From Herminiimonas sp. (GTDB taxonomy: Bacteria; Pseudomonadota; Gammaproteobacteria; Burkholderiales; Burkholderiaceae): DNA of 64,000 nt. The first letter of the stretch is position 1, and every line of letters begins with the position of its first letter. Location: contig NZ_JAURVN010000016.1 in assembly GCF_030655415.1 (NCBI RefSeq), positions 1-64,000 on the forward strand, written 5' to 3'. The position numbers and the translations under genes were made by a program. Of this stretch, positions 54,940-63,747 are shown one piece after another. Under the pieces are notes generated by a model. The model ran no database searches. It worked only from the letters and a program-made list of their open reading frames with translations, and had not been told where the DNA came from.

Positions 54940-56516
54940 GCGCAGCGAACACAATCACCATATTTGTCCCGCGTGATTCGACCGCGCTTGCACTTGGTGC
55001 CAATGAGACGGCGGCGGCTATCGCCAAAGAAGCGCAAGCACGCGGCATCGACATCAAGCTGGTACGCAATGGTTCGCGCGGCATGTTCTGGCTCGAGCCT
55101 ATGGTTGAAGTGGCAACCGAGGCTGGTCGTATCGCGTTTGGTCCTATCGAAGATCACGAAGTTGCGGGCTTGTTCGATGCAAATTTCGCCAGTGGAAAAG
55201 CAGATGGCCATACCCATGCCAAGTCACTTGGCCTGACCGAAGAACTTCCTTACCTGAAAAAACAAGAACGTCTGCAATTCGCACGCGTTGGCATTACCGA
55301 TCCGGTTTCGCTGGACGATTACCTGGCGCATGAAGGCTATGTTGGCTTGAAAAAAGCCATCGCCATGGAACCAGCAGCGATTGTTCAGGAAGTCACCGAT
55401 TCCGGCCTGCGTGGTCGCGGCGGCGCAGCTTTCCCAACCGGCATCAAGTGGAAAACCGTACTCGGCGCTGAAGCCGACCAAAAGTATATTGCGTGCAATG
55501 CTGATGAAGGTGATTCGGGCACGTTCTCCGATCGCATGGTGATGGAAGATGATCCATTCATGCTGATCGAAGGCATGACCATCGCTGGTCTTGCCGTCAA
55601 AGCAACCGAAGGCTATATCTATGTGCGCTCCGAGTATCCACACTCGATCGCTAATCTGAACGAAGCCATCGTTGCAGCGAATGCAGCCGGTTACCTCGGT
55701 GAAAACATTCTGGGTTCGGGCCGCACGTTCAACTTGCAAGTACGTAAAGCTGCTGGTGCATACGTCTGCGGCGAAGAAACTGCGATGCTGGAAAGTATTG
55801 AAGGCAAGCGTGGTCTGGTTCGCGCCAAACCGCCACTGCCAGCGCTGCAGGGTCTGTTCGGCAAGCCAACCGTCATCAATAACGTGATCTCACTGTCGGC
55901 CGTGCCATTGATTCTGTCACGAGGCGCAACCTTCTACAAAGACTTTGGCATGGGCCGTTCGCGCGGCACCTTGCCTATGCAGTTGGCTGGCAATCTGAAA
56001 TACGGCGGCCTGGTAGAAAAAGCATTCGGCGTTACCCTGCGCGAATTGTTGTATGACTTTGGCGGTGGTTCAGAATCGGGTCGTCCGATTCGTGCAGTGC
56101 AAGTTGGCGGCCCGCTCGGCGCCTACATGCCGGAATCGCTGTTTGATACACCGTTTGACTATGAAGCTTTTGCAGCAGTCGCATCGACCGTCGGTCACGG
56201 CGGTCTCGTTGCTTTCGACGATACCGTCGACATGGCCAAACAAGCACGTTATGCAATGCACTTCTGTGCAGCGGAATCGTGCGGCAAATGCACACCGTGC
56301 CGGATCGGTTCGACACGTGGTGTTGAAGTAATGGACAAAATCATCGCTAATCAGAATCGGCCTCAGCAAATTCATCTGCTGCGCGACTTGTGCGACGTGA
56401 TGGTTACGGGATCGCTATGTGCGATGGGCAATATGACACCGTTCCCGGTGTTGTCTGCCCTGAATCACTTCCCAGAAGATTTTGGCGATCAAAAAGCATT
56501 AGCCAACGCAGCTTAA
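54936..56516 (+). CDS. fdsB: NAD-dependent formate dehydrogenase, beta (diaphorase) subunit
   Basis: A 526-residue NuoF-like subunit that binds FMN and NAD and one [4Fe-4S] cluster. It has a thioredoxin-like N-terminal part (about 1-120), the NADH/FMN segment LRGRGGAAFPTGIKWK, ACNADEGDSGTFSDR, GAYVCGEETAMLESIEG, and the cluster motif ESCGKCTPCRIG with a fourth Cys in GSLCAMG. It follows fdsG with a 4-bp overlap and is 31 bp before fdsA. Confidence 0.96.
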   Translation: MSAANTITIFVPRDSTALALGANETAAAIAKEAQARGIDIKLVRNGSRGMFWLEPMVEVATEAGRIAFGPIEDHEVAGLFDANFASGKADGHTHAKSLGLTEELPYLKKQERLQFARVGITDPVSLDDYLAHEGYVGLKKAIAMEPAAIVQEVTDSGLRGRGGAAFPTGIKWKTVLGAEADQKYIACNADEGDSGTFSDRMVMEDDPFMLIEGMTIAGLAVKATEGYIYVRSEYPHSIANLNEAIVAANAAGYLGENILGSGRTFNLQVRKAAGAYVCGEETAMLESIEGKRGLVRAKPPLPALQGLFGKPTVINNVISLSAVPLILSRGATFYKDFGMGRSRGTLPMQLAGNLKYGGLVEKAFGVTLRELLYDFGGGSESGRPIRAVQVGGPLGAYMPESLFDTPFDYEAFAAVASTVGHGGLVAFDDTVDMAKQARYAMHFCAAESCGKCTPCRIGSTRGVEVMDKIIANQNRPQQIHLLRDLCDVMVTGSLCAMGNMTPFPVLSALNHFPEDFGDQKALANAA

Positions 56517-56547
56517 GCCTGCACAAGTTAAGAGACTGGAGCGAAAC

Positions 56548-59418
56548 ATGAATCAATTAAATGGTATCGATTACGGCACGCCGAAAAGCAAATCCGAAAA
56601 TCTGGTAACACTGGAAATCGACGGCGTAGAAGTCACCGTGCCGCAAGGCACATCCGTCATGCGTGCAGCGGCAGAAGTCGGCATCAACGTGCCGAAACTG
56701 TGTGCTACCGACAGCCTGGAAGCATTCGGCTCATGCCGTCTGTGTCTGGTTGAGATCGAAGGTCGCCGTGGCTACCCTGCATCGTGCACCACACCGGCTG
56801 AGGCTGGCATGAAGATCAAAACACAAACGCCTAAACTGGCTGACATTCGCCGTGGCGTGATGGAGTTGTACATCTCCGATCACCCATTGGATTGCCTGAC
56901 CTGCCCAACCAACGGCAATTGCGAACTGCAAGACATGGCTGGTGTGGTCGGTCTTCGCGACGTACGCTACGGCTACGATGGCGAAAACCATCTGAAGTTG
57001 GAAAAAGACGAATCCAATCCTTACTTCACTTACGACGCATCGAAATGTATCGTTTGTAATCGTTGCGTTCGCGCTTGCGAAGAAACACAAGGTACCTTCG
57101 CTCTGACTATCGACGGTCGCGGTTTTGCATCGCGCGTGTCGGCAAGTCAGAATGAAGACTTCATCGAATCAGAATGCGTATCTTGCGGTGCTTGCGTTGA
57201 CGCATGCCCAACAGCGACCTTGACTGAAAAAACCGTCATCATGATGGGCCAAGGCGAACACAGCAAAGTCACCACTTGCGCATATTGCGGTGTTGGTTGC
57301 TCGTTCAAAGCCGAAATGAAGGGCAACGAAGTTGTCCGCATGGTGCCAAATCCAGACGGCAAAGCCAACCAAGGTCACGCTTGCGTGAAAGGTCGTTTCG
57401 CATGGGGTTATGCAACGCATAAAGACCGCATGTTGAAACCGATGATCCGTAGCAAAATCACCGACCCATGGAAAGAAGTTTCATGGGAAGAAGCGATCAA
57501 CTACACCGCGTCAGAATTCAAACGCATCCAGGCTAAATACGGCAAGGATTCGATCGGCGGTCTGGTATCTTCACGTTGCACCAACGAAGAAGGCTACCTG
57601 GTTCAGAAGTTGGTTCGCGCTGCTTTCGGTAACAACAACGTTGATACCTGCGCACGTGTTTGCCACTCGCCTACAGGCTACGGTCTGAAAGTAACGCTGG
57701 GTGAATCAGCTGGTACACAAACGTTTGAATCGGTCATGAAGTCCGATGTCATCGTTGTGATCGGCGCCAACCCGGCGAATGCACATCCAGTATTCGCTTC
57801 GCAAATGAAACGTCGTATTCGCCAAGGTGCGAAATTGATCGTTGTCGATCCACGCACAACCGAAATGGTTAAATCGCCGCACGTACAAGCGGAGCACCAT
57901 TTGAAATTGATGCCGGGTACTAACGTCGCTATCGTCAATGCATTGGCCTACGTCATCCTCAGCGAAAAACTGCACAAGCCAGAGTTCATTGCTGAGCGTT
58001 GCGAAACAGCTTCGTTCACAGAATGGGAACACTTCATTCTGCAAGAAGAAAATTCGCCTGAAGCCGTGGAAAAAATCAGCGGTGTACCAGCTGAAGAAAT
58101 CCGCGCTGCAGCACGCATGTATGCCAACGCCAAAAACGGGGCGATCTATTATGGTCTCGGCGTCACCGAACATGCACAAGGTTCGACCACCGTTATCGGT
58201 ATCGCCAACTTGGCTATGGCAACCGGCAACATCGGTCGCGAAGGCGTTGGCGTGAATCCACTGCGCGGTCAAAACAACGTGCAGGGTTCGTGCGATATGG
58301 GTTCCTTCCCGCACGAATTGCCAGGCTACCGCCACGTTTCGGATTCGACCACACGTGCTGAATTCGAAGCTGCATGGAATTGCGTACTTGATCCAGAACC
58401 AGGTCTGCGTATTCCAAACATGTTTGACGCAGCAATGGACGGCACCTTCATGGGCCTGTATTGCCAAGGTGAAGATATTGTTCAATCAGATCCTGATACA
58501 CAACACGTCACTGCTGCGTTGTCGGCTATGGAATGTATCGTTGTGCAAGATATCTTCTTGAACGAAACCGCAAAATACGCACACGTATTCTTGCCGGGTT
58601 CATCCTTCCTGGAAAAAGACGGTACCTTCACCAATGCAGAACGTCGCATCTCGCGCGTGCGCAAAGTGATGCCGCCAAAATCGGGCAAAGGCGATTGGGA
58701 AGTTACCTGCATGTTGGCGAACGCATTGGGTTATCCAATGAGCTACAAACATCCACGCGAAATCATGGATGAAATCGCTTCCTTGACACCTACCTTCACC
58801 GGTGTGAGCTTCAAGCGTATCGACGAGCTCGGCGGCAGTATTCAATGGCCATGCAACGATGCTGCGCCAGAAGGTACACCGACAATGCACATTGGCGAAT
58901 TCGTACGCGGCAAAGGTAAATTCATCGATACCAAGTACTTCGGTAGCGGCGAAAAGGTCAACAAGAAATTCCCGTTGATCCTCACCACCGGTCGTATCCT
59001 GTCGCAATACAACGTCGGCGCGCAAACTCGGCGTACCGACAACAATATGTGGCACAGCGAAGATCGCCTCGAGATCCATCCGCAAGATGCGCTGGATCGT
59101 GGCATTAAGCAAAACGATTGGGTTGGTATCCACTCGCGCGCTGGTGAAACGGTATTGCGTGCTGACATTACGGAAAATATTCAACCAGGCGTGGTCTACA
59201 CCACGTTCCATTTCCCGGAATCGGGTGCGAACGTGATTACGACCAGCTCGTCAGATTGGGCGACCAACTGTCCTGAGTATAAAGTGACTGCCGTTCAAGT
59301 CATGCCGGTTGCTCAGCCTTCGGAATGGCAGCGTACATACAACCGCTTCAATACTCAGCAAGAAGAATTTGCCAGTACGCAAATGATTCCGCGCGAAGTA
59401 TCGACGGCCGGCAAGTAA
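56548..59418 (+). CDS. fdsA: NAD-dependent formate dehydrogenase, alpha (Mo catalytic) subunit
   Basis: A 956-residue subunit carrying bis-MGD molybdenum. In order: a NuoG-like [2Fe-2S] domain (CATDSLEAFGSCRLC), a His-Cys cluster (HPLDCLTCPTNGNC), two ferredoxin clusters (CIVCNRCVRACEETQ, CVSCGACVDACP), the Mo-domain cluster (CAYCGVGC) and the catalytic domain. The Mo ligand is a Cys at residue 372 in ARVCHSPTG, next to His 373; it is Cys, not selenocysteine, as there is no in-frame TGA. The C-terminal molybdopterin-dinucleotide domain (about 800-930) includes LTTGRILSQYN. Confidence 0.96.
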   Translation: MNQLNGIDYGTPKSKSENLVTLEIDGVEVTVPQGTSVMRAAAEVGINVPKLCATDSLEAFGSCRLCLVEIEGRRGYPASCTTPAEAGMKIKTQTPKLADIRRGVMELYISDHPLDCLTCPTNGNCELQDMAGVVGLRDVRYGYDGENHLKLEKDESNPYFTYDASKCIVCNRCVRACEETQGTFALTIDGRGFASRVSASQNEDFIESECVSCGACVDACPTATLTEKTVIMMGQGEHSKVTTCAYCGVGCSFKAEMKGNEVVRMVPNPDGKANQGHACVKGRFAWGYATHKDRMLKPMIRSKITDPWKEVSWEEAINYTASEFKRIQAKYGKDSIGGLVSSRCTNEEGYLVQKLVRAAFGNNNVDTCARVCHSPTGYGLKVTLGESAGTQTFESVMKSDVIVVIGANPANAHPVFASQMKRRIRQGAKLIVVDPRTTEMVKSPHVQAEHHLKLMPGTNVAIVNALAYVILSEKLHKPEFIAERCETASFTEWEHFILQEENSPEAVEKISGVPAEEIRAAARMYANAKNGAIYYGLGVTEHAQGSTTVIGIANLAMATGNIGREGVGVNPLRGQNNVQGSCDMGSFPHELPGYRHVSDSTTRAEFEAAWNCVLDPEPGLRIPNMFDAAMDGTFMGLYCQGEDIVQSDPDTQHVTAALSAMECIVVQDIFLNETAKYAHVFLPGSSFLEKDGTFTNAERRISRVRKVMPPKSGKGDWEVTCMLANALGYPMSYKHPREIMDEIASLTPTFTGVSFKRIDELGGSIQWPCNDAAPEGTPTMHIGEFVRGKGKFIDTKYFGSGEKVNKKFPLILTTGRILSQYNVGAQTRRTDNNMWHSEDRLEIHPQDALDRGIKQNDWVGIHSRAGETVLRADITENIQPGVVYTTFHFPESGANVITTSSSDWATNCPEYKVTAVQVMPVAQPSEWQRTYNRFNTQQEEFASTQMIPREVSTAGK

Positions 59419-59437
59419 GCGTTAATAGAAATATGCG

Positions 59438-60268
59438 ATGAACGACATCTCCAACGAAGAGCGCAGCGCGCTGGTTCGCGTCTCAGTAGAAAAATGGGAC
59501 GTGGATAGCCGTGAGCTCTGCGAGGATGATGTCGCGGAAGAAGTACCGATCGCGCTGGAATACAACGGCATCTCGCATGCGGTGATGCTGGCTTCGCCTT
59601 ACGATCTGGAAGACTTCGCGCTCGGTTTTTCTTTGAGCGAAGGAATCTTGAAAGATCGGTCGGAATTGTACGAGTGTGAAATCGTACCCGGCGCGCAAGG
59701 TATACAGGTACAGATGCAAATCGCAACGGAACGCTTCGTTACGTTGAAAGACAAGCGTCGCAACCTGACCGGCCGTACCGGCTGCGGATTGTGTGGAGCC
59801 GAAACATTGGCACAGGCAGTTCGTCGTCCAGGCGCTGTTACAGGCAGTACCGCGTTTTCCGCTACGCAGATTTATGCTGGCATGAAGTCTATGCAATCCA
59901 AGCAGCGTTTGCAGCGTTACACCGGTGCGACACACGCCGCGGCATGGATGAATGCAGATGGCACGATTGATTTGGTGCGTGAAGATATCGGCCGTCACAA
60001 CGCACTGGATAAATTGATAGGTGCAATGTCGGATCAGAAGCGCGATTTTACGAATGGCGCTGCGCTGATTACCAGCCGCGCCAGTTATGAAATGGTACAG
60101 AAGTCAGCAACGATGGGGATAGGTTTTTTGGCGGCGATTTCGGCGCCTACCAGTCTTGCTATTCAATTGGCCGAAGAGTCGAACGTTACGCTAGTCGGAT
60201 TTGTACGCAGCAACAGTCATGTCGTATACGCACAATCGCATCGCTTGATGCGGGACAAAACAAAGTAA
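59438..60268 (+). CDS. fdhD: Formate dehydrogenase sulfur-transfer accessory protein FdhD (FdsC)
   Basis: A 276-residue accessory protein that passes sulfur to, and inserts, the molybdenum cofactor of FdsA. The CxxC loop is in GRTGCGLCGAETL at about residues 115-120, with other family blocks YDLEDFALGFSLSEGI, DIGRHNALDKLIG, ITSRASYEMVQKSA and FVRSNSHVVYA. In C. necator the same position is fdsC. It starts 19 bp after fdsA. Confidence 0.94.
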   Translation: MNDISNEERSALVRVSVEKWDVDSRELCEDDVAEEVPIALEYNGISHAVMLASPYDLEDFALGFSLSEGILKDRSELYECEIVPGAQGIQVQMQIATERFVTLKDKRRNLTGRTGCGLCGAETLAQAVRRPGAVTGSTAFSATQIYAGMKSMQSKQRLQRYTGATHAAAWMNADGTIDLVREDIGRHNALDKLIGAMSDQKRDFTNGAALITSRASYEMVQKSATMGIGFLAAISAPTSLAIQLAEESNVTLVGFVRSNSHVVYAQSHRLMRDKTK

Positions 60269-60279
60269 AAGGAAGAAGT

Positions 60280-60504
60280 ATGAGCCACAGTAGCGCAGAT
60301 CGTTTAGTCACCATGGCAAACCAGATCGGTGATTTCTTTGAAACCATGACAGATCGTGAACAATCACTGAAAGATATCAGTGGTCACTTGAAGCGTTCGT
60401 GGGCGCCGCCTATGCGTCGCAAGTTGCTTGAGCATATCGAGCACGGCGGCACCGGCTTGAAAGACATCGTCTTGCAAGCCGTGCAGACTAACAAGATCAT
60501 CTAG
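60280..60504 (+). CDS. fdsD: Formate dehydrogenase, delta subunit
   Basis: A 74-residue protein of the FdsD family (LVTMANQIGDFFETMTDREQ, RSWAPPMRRKLLEHIE), required for assembly of the soluble FDH. AAGGAAG is 5 bp upstream. It ends the fdsGBA-fdhD-fdsD operon. Confidence 0.93.
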   Translation: MSHSSADRLVTMANQIGDFFETMTDREQSLKDISGHLKRSWAPPMRRKLLEHIEHGGTGLKDIVLQAVQTNKII

Positions 60505-60545
60505 TTTTACGCGTGGGGTTGATGCAATAGATCAACCGCATTAAC

Positions 60546-60577
60546 ATGGCTGCGCACAGTAAGTTCGCAGCCATTTT
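60546..60577 (+). terminator. Terminator between fdsD and tupA
   Basis: A 9-bp stem (ATGGCTGCG with CGCAGCCAT) and 11-base loop is followed by TTTCATT. A smaller hairpin (GGTTGAT with ATCAACC) lies just before it at about 60514-60538. The tupA start is 25 bp beyond, so tupA may depend on read-through. Confidence 0.65.
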
Positions 60578-60601
60578 CATTAGTACTCAAGAGGAGAAAT
60601 C

Positions 60602-61414
60602 ATGTCACGTCGTTCCCTTTTACGTTTCGCTTCGGTCGCTTTGGCCGCCGCACTGGTTACACCATTCGGCTTTGCCCAGCAGATCATCAAGCTGTCGACC
60701 ACCACCAGCACCGAAAGCTCAGGTTTGCTGCCATACATCCTGCCTGACTTCGAAGCGAAAACCAATTCCAAAGTCCACGTGATTTCAGTTGGTACCGGCA
60801 AGGCACTGGAGCTGGCGAAGAATGGCGACGTTGATGTCACTCTGGTGCACGCACGTACTTTGGAAGATAAATTTGTTGCAGAAGGTCATGGCGTTGATCG
60901 CCGCGACGTGATGTACAACGACTTCATCATCGTTGGCCCAACCAGCGATCCAGCTGGCATCAAAGGCAGCACCGATGTACTGGCTGCGATGAAAAAAATC
61001 GTTGATAGCAAAGCCAAGTTCATTTCGCGCGGTGACAATTCCGGTACCGATGTCATGGAGAAAAAATACTGGAAAGAAGTTGGTTCACAACCGCAAGGCA
61101 GCGCTTATGTATCCGCCGGTTTAGGCATGGGTGAAGTGTTGACGATGGCTGCTGAATTGCAGGCATACACCTTGAGCGATCGCGCAACCTACGGCGCTTA
61201 TCGCGCTAAAACCGGTCTGATCGTTGCAGTACAAGGCGACAAAAAAATGTTCAACCCTTACGGCGTGATTGCAACCAATCCAGCCAAGTACCCAAGCATC
61301 AACTACAAAGGCGCGAAGCAGTTAATCGATTACCTGACTTCAGCTGAAGGTCAAAAGAAAATCGCTTCTTACAAAATTGAAGGCGAACAATTGTTCTTCC
61401 CTTCAGCAAAATAG
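60602..61414 (+). CDS. TupA-type tungstate/molybdate-binding periplasmic protein
   Basis: A 270-residue exported binding protein with a 25-residue signal peptide (ending in TPFGFAQQ). The family marker TTTSTESSGLL directly follows it, with DVTLVHARTLEDKFV, SRGDNSGTDVMEKKYW and YTLSDRATYGAYRAKTGL. TupA proteins bind tungstate with high affinity. GAGGAG precedes the ATG. No TupB permease or TupC ATPase is in the window, so it either works with ModBC or serves as a sensor or buffer. Confidence 0.88.
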   Translation: MSRRSLLRFASVALAAALVTPFGFAQQIIKLSTTTSTESSGLLPYILPDFEAKTNSKVHVISVGTGKALELAKNGDVDVTLVHARTLEDKFVAEGHGVDRRDVMYNDFIIVGPTSDPAGIKGSTDVLAAMKKIVDSKAKFISRGDNSGTDVMEKKYWKEVGSQPQGSAYVSAGLGMGEVLTMAAELQAYTLSDRATYGAYRAKTGLIVAVQGDKKMFNPYGVIATNPAKYPSINYKGAKQLIDYLTSAEGQKKIASYKIEGEQLFFPSAK

Positions 61415-61499
61415 TTTTGCATTTGAGCTGTAATTAAGTTACGTTATTCATCACAATGTAAGCAGTTTCAGTTCAACTATTCGTTGAATTGATCGAAGC

Positions 61500-61539
61500 A
61501 AAAAAGCCTGACCAGAAAAGTTTCTGGTCAGGCTTTTTT
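61500..61539 (+). terminator. Strong terminator after the formate/oxyanion block
   Basis: An almost continuous stem of up to 19 bp (AAAAAAGCCTGACCAGAAA with its complement) ends in six T and lies 85 bp after tupA. It can act on both strands. Confidence 0.95.
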
Positions 61540-61821
61540 GCATTACGTAATTGCTTTGCCTATGTGCAGGATGCGGCTCCTGCCGCACAGGATCTGACCA
61601 ATGTTGCGGTTTTCTGGGTGTATGGATTGTGGTGCTAGAGTGAGGATGCTGAAAAACAATGCATCAAGTGCCACCATCTTTTACTGTTCTTTTCAGAACA
61701 TGTTCTGTCTCACAAGATGTACTCAAAATCATTCCTAGAAAATTTCAAACACATATAACTTCCATGAGCTACAAGCAGTCTTTCGCTGTAGTGCGTTCAT
61801 TCAACACAATGAAGGAATCTC
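61540..61821. other. Gap without recognised gene
   Basis: About 280 bp between the strong terminator and the zinc-ribbon gene. It is AT-rich towards its right end. I see no coding frame with a ribosome-binding site and no clear repeat, only the presumed promoter of the next gene. Confidence 0.4.
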
Positions 61822-62214
61822 ATGGAAACTACCCATCTCTACCCGCACGATCCCGAGGAGCCAATGGAGGCTTTTCCACCCTACTCCGCATCTGAAGCGT
61901 GTCCGCAGTGTGGATCACATCAGATCGAGACCAAGAATTTTGCTACCAAGGCAGGTTGTGCAATCGGCGCAATTGCTGGCATCGGTGTCACTATCGCTAG
62001 CAGTGCAAGAAGCGCACGCGTTGGTGCATCGATCGGCCTCATTGGAGGCCCAGTTGGTGCGACGCTAGGCGGTATCGCTGGTGTTGTACTCGATGCAGTA
62101 TCTAATGCTGCTGCAGGCTGTGCCACTGGCATTACCGTTGGAAAAATCATCGACAACACTATGCTGCTCAACAATAAATGTCATCACTGTGGACATACAT
62201 TCAACGCGCACTAA
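61822..62214 (+). CDS. Zinc-ribbon protein with glycine-zipper core, unknown
   Basis: A 130-residue protein. CPQCG near residue 27 and CHHCG near residue 122 would make one split zinc ribbon. Between them lies a Gly/Ala-rich hydrophobic block of about 60 residues (GCAIGAIAGIGVTIASSAR, SIGLIGGPVGATLGGIAGVV) typical of glycine-zipper membrane segments. The ribbon may thus clamp two ends of a membrane hairpin. AAGGAATC precedes the ATG. No function is known. Confidence 0.65.
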   Translation: METTHLYPHDPEEPMEAFPPYSASEACPQCGSHQIETKNFATKAGCAIGAIAGIGVTIASSARSARVGASIGLIGGPVGATLGGIAGVVLDAVSNAAAGCATGITVGKIIDNTMLLNNKCHHCGHTFNAH

Positions 62215-62261
62215 ATTTGATGTCTCAAATTAAACGTTATTTACGAAAGGCTTAACCCACG

Positions 62262-62305
62262 CATGCCATCCAACCGACCTTGTCGGTTGCGATGGCATGG
62301 GCTTC
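62262..62305 (+). terminator. Long hairpin after the glycine-zipper gene
   Basis: A 17-bp stem with one bulge (CATGCCATCCAACCGAC against its complement at 62282-62299) and a 3-base loop is followed by GGCTTCTTT. It probably ends the upstream gene. Confidence 0.6.
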
Positions 62306-62424
62306 TTTATGCTGTAAACACGATTCGCACGAAACTGAAACGAAGACCATGCAGGCCAAGCCCGTGCACGGCTTAGGTAAAGTACTCATGTCATAGCGCC
62401 CAACAACTGCACTATTGGAATGAA

Positions 62425-62691
62425 CTACTTCCGAAAAGAAGATGAGAGATTCTCGATTTCCGCGTTGTATCTCTTGATAAAGTCAGAGACCTTGATATCA
62501 AGAACCTTTGCAACGTCGAGGAATTCGGGAAAGTCCAGCCGCCGCTCTCCTCGCTCGTACTTTGAAACGAAAGACTGATTCTTACCAAGGCTGTCGGCTA
62601 CATCCGATTGCAACAGTCCTTTAGCAATACGAGTCTCTTGCAGCATTGTTCGAAACACCGTGTATCGAGGATCGTGGATGGGATTTGGCAT
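62425..62691 (-). CDS. XRE-family helix-turn-helix regulator
   Basis: An 88-residue protein that is almost entirely an XRE-type helix-turn-helix (RIAKGLLQSDVADSLGKNQSFVSKYERGERRLDFPEFLDVAKVL). The start MPNPIHDPRYTVF at 62689-62691 fits the domain; longer in-frame versions run into the divergent promoter and have unlikely sequence. It is divergent from the zinc-ribbon array by 108 bp and is its probable repressor. Confidence 0.8.
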   Translation of the reverse strand: MPNPIHDPRYTVFRTMLQETRIAKGLLQSDVADSLGKNQSFVSKYERGERRLDFPEFLDVAKVLDIKVSDFIKRYNAEIENLSSSFRK

Positions 62692-62799
62692 CTCATCATT
62701 TTCAAACCCATTTTCGGATATCCCAAAACAGGTTTTAGGATATATCATATTGCCAAAAGCAATTCTTTTTATACCCTCACTTTTAACAAAGGAAAAACC

Positions 62800-63144
62800 A
62801 TGGTCTTTTGCCGCGGCTGCAGTAAAGAGATTCACGAAAGCGCGCCATCCTGCCCGCAATGCGGTGCGGTTCAAGCAGTAGCCACTAAGTCCGCAGAGGA
62901 ATCAGGATGGATGGGCATCGTCTCTGCAATTTTCGCTGGCCTAGCATTCCTAGGCAGTGTGGGCGTTGAGGGAGCGCACGATAAGGATGCCATTTTGGGC
63001 GTCGTTATTTTAGGAGTGAGCAGCCTGATCCTTGGCGCAATCAGCCTGCAACAACGTAAGCCTCTAAAGACATTAACGATTGTCGCGGTCACCTTTGCCG
63101 CACTCGGCCTTCTTATCCTCCTCGGGAATACCCAATCCAACTAA
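62800..63144 (+). CDS. Zinc-ribbon membrane protein 1
   Basis: A 114-residue protein. The N-terminal ribbon has Cys 4, 7, 18 and 21 (CRGCSKEIHESAPSCPQCGA). After a short linker come three hydrophobic segments (MGIVSAIFAGLAFLGSVGV, AILGVVILGVSSLILGAISL, TLTIVAVTFAALGLLILLG). AAAGGA is 8 bp before ATG 62800; an upstream frame extension is non-coding. It begins a tandem set of three with the same ribbon spacing. Confidence 0.8.
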   Translation: MVFCRGCSKEIHESAPSCPQCGAVQAVATKSAEESGWMGIVSAIFAGLAFLGSVGVEGAHDKDAILGVVILGVSSLILGAISLQQRKPLKTLTIVAVTFAALGLLILLGNTQSN

Positions 63145-63163
63145 CTTCCAACTAAAGGAAAAA

Positions 63164-63625
63164 ATGAGTTCTTTTCTTAACTGCCCGCACTGCTCTCACC
63201 AAATTCACGTGAGTGCTCCTGCTTGTCCAAAATGTGGTGCGCCCGCTATCAAGGCAGCTTCACCAACTGTAGCTGTTAGCAATACGGTGGTGTGGATCCT
63301 CGCATTTGCACCGTTGATTGGCTTGATTTTGGAAAGCCTTGTGGCTGGTGTACTTGCACAAAACGAATATGAGGCAGCACATGCGATGGCTACTAGTAAG
63401 TACTGGTACATCTCGCTAATACTCAATATTGGGCTATCTGCCGGAGAAGACGCCCGATTGAAGCAAGACGGCGTCGATACCTCCAGCTTCGGGAAGTATT
63501 TCTTCTTGGTCCCGGTCTTTCTGTGGAAACGCGCGAAAGCGTTCAATCAAAACCCTGCCTACTTCTGGACATGGATAGGCATGTTCGTCTTGACGATGAT
63601 CCTTGGAATATTCGTCGGAAGATAA
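63164..63625 (+). CDS. Zinc-ribbon membrane protein 2
   Basis: A 153-residue protein with Cys 7, 10, 21 and 24 in the same C-x2-C-x10-C-x2-C spacing (CPHCSHQIHVSAPACPKCGAP). Helices are at about 42-65 (VVWILAFAPLIGLILESLVAGVL), around 78-95 and at the C-terminus (FWTWIGMFVLTMILGIFVG). The middle (KYFFLVPVFLWKRAKAFNQNPAYFW) resembles DUF-type membrane proteins with aromatic belts. AAAGGA precedes ATG 63164, 19 bp after gene 1. Confidence 0.8.
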   Translation: MSSFLNCPHCSHQIHVSAPACPKCGAPAIKAASPTVAVSNTVVWILAFAPLIGLILESLVAGVLAQNEYEAAHAMATSKYWYISLILNIGLSAGEDARLKQDGVDTSSFGKYFFLVPVFLWKRAKAFNQNPAYFWTWIGMFVLTMILGIFVGR

Positions 63626-63635
63626 AGCGACATTG

Positions 63636-63675
63636 CGGATACAAGAAAAGCCTATTGCTTATTTCCTTGTATCCG
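63636..63675 (+). other. Hairpin between zinc-ribbon genes 2 and 3
   Basis: A 10-bp stem (CGGATACAAG with CTTGTATCCG) with a 20-base loop lies in the 122-bp gap. There is no T-tract. It may be an mRNA-processing or partial-termination site. Confidence 0.4.
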
Positions 63676-63747
63676 TCACTAACATACTCAGGCTGCTACG
63701 CAGCTATTTTCCTAAAGAATAAAAGACACTTTCAGATAAAGGAACAA

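Noticed and set aside
54373..54954. Minus-strand frame of 193 residues opposite fdsG
   Set aside because: It overlaps fdsG, a conserved NuoE-like gene, almost completely; no motif or ribosome-binding site is seen.
57706..59211. Minus-strand frames of 203-259 residues opposite fdsA
   Set aside because: They are antisense to the conserved molybdenum domain and have the composition of shadow frames.
56548..59418. Selenocysteine at the FdsA active site
   Set aside because: The active-site codon is TGC (57661-57663); no in-frame TGA is present.
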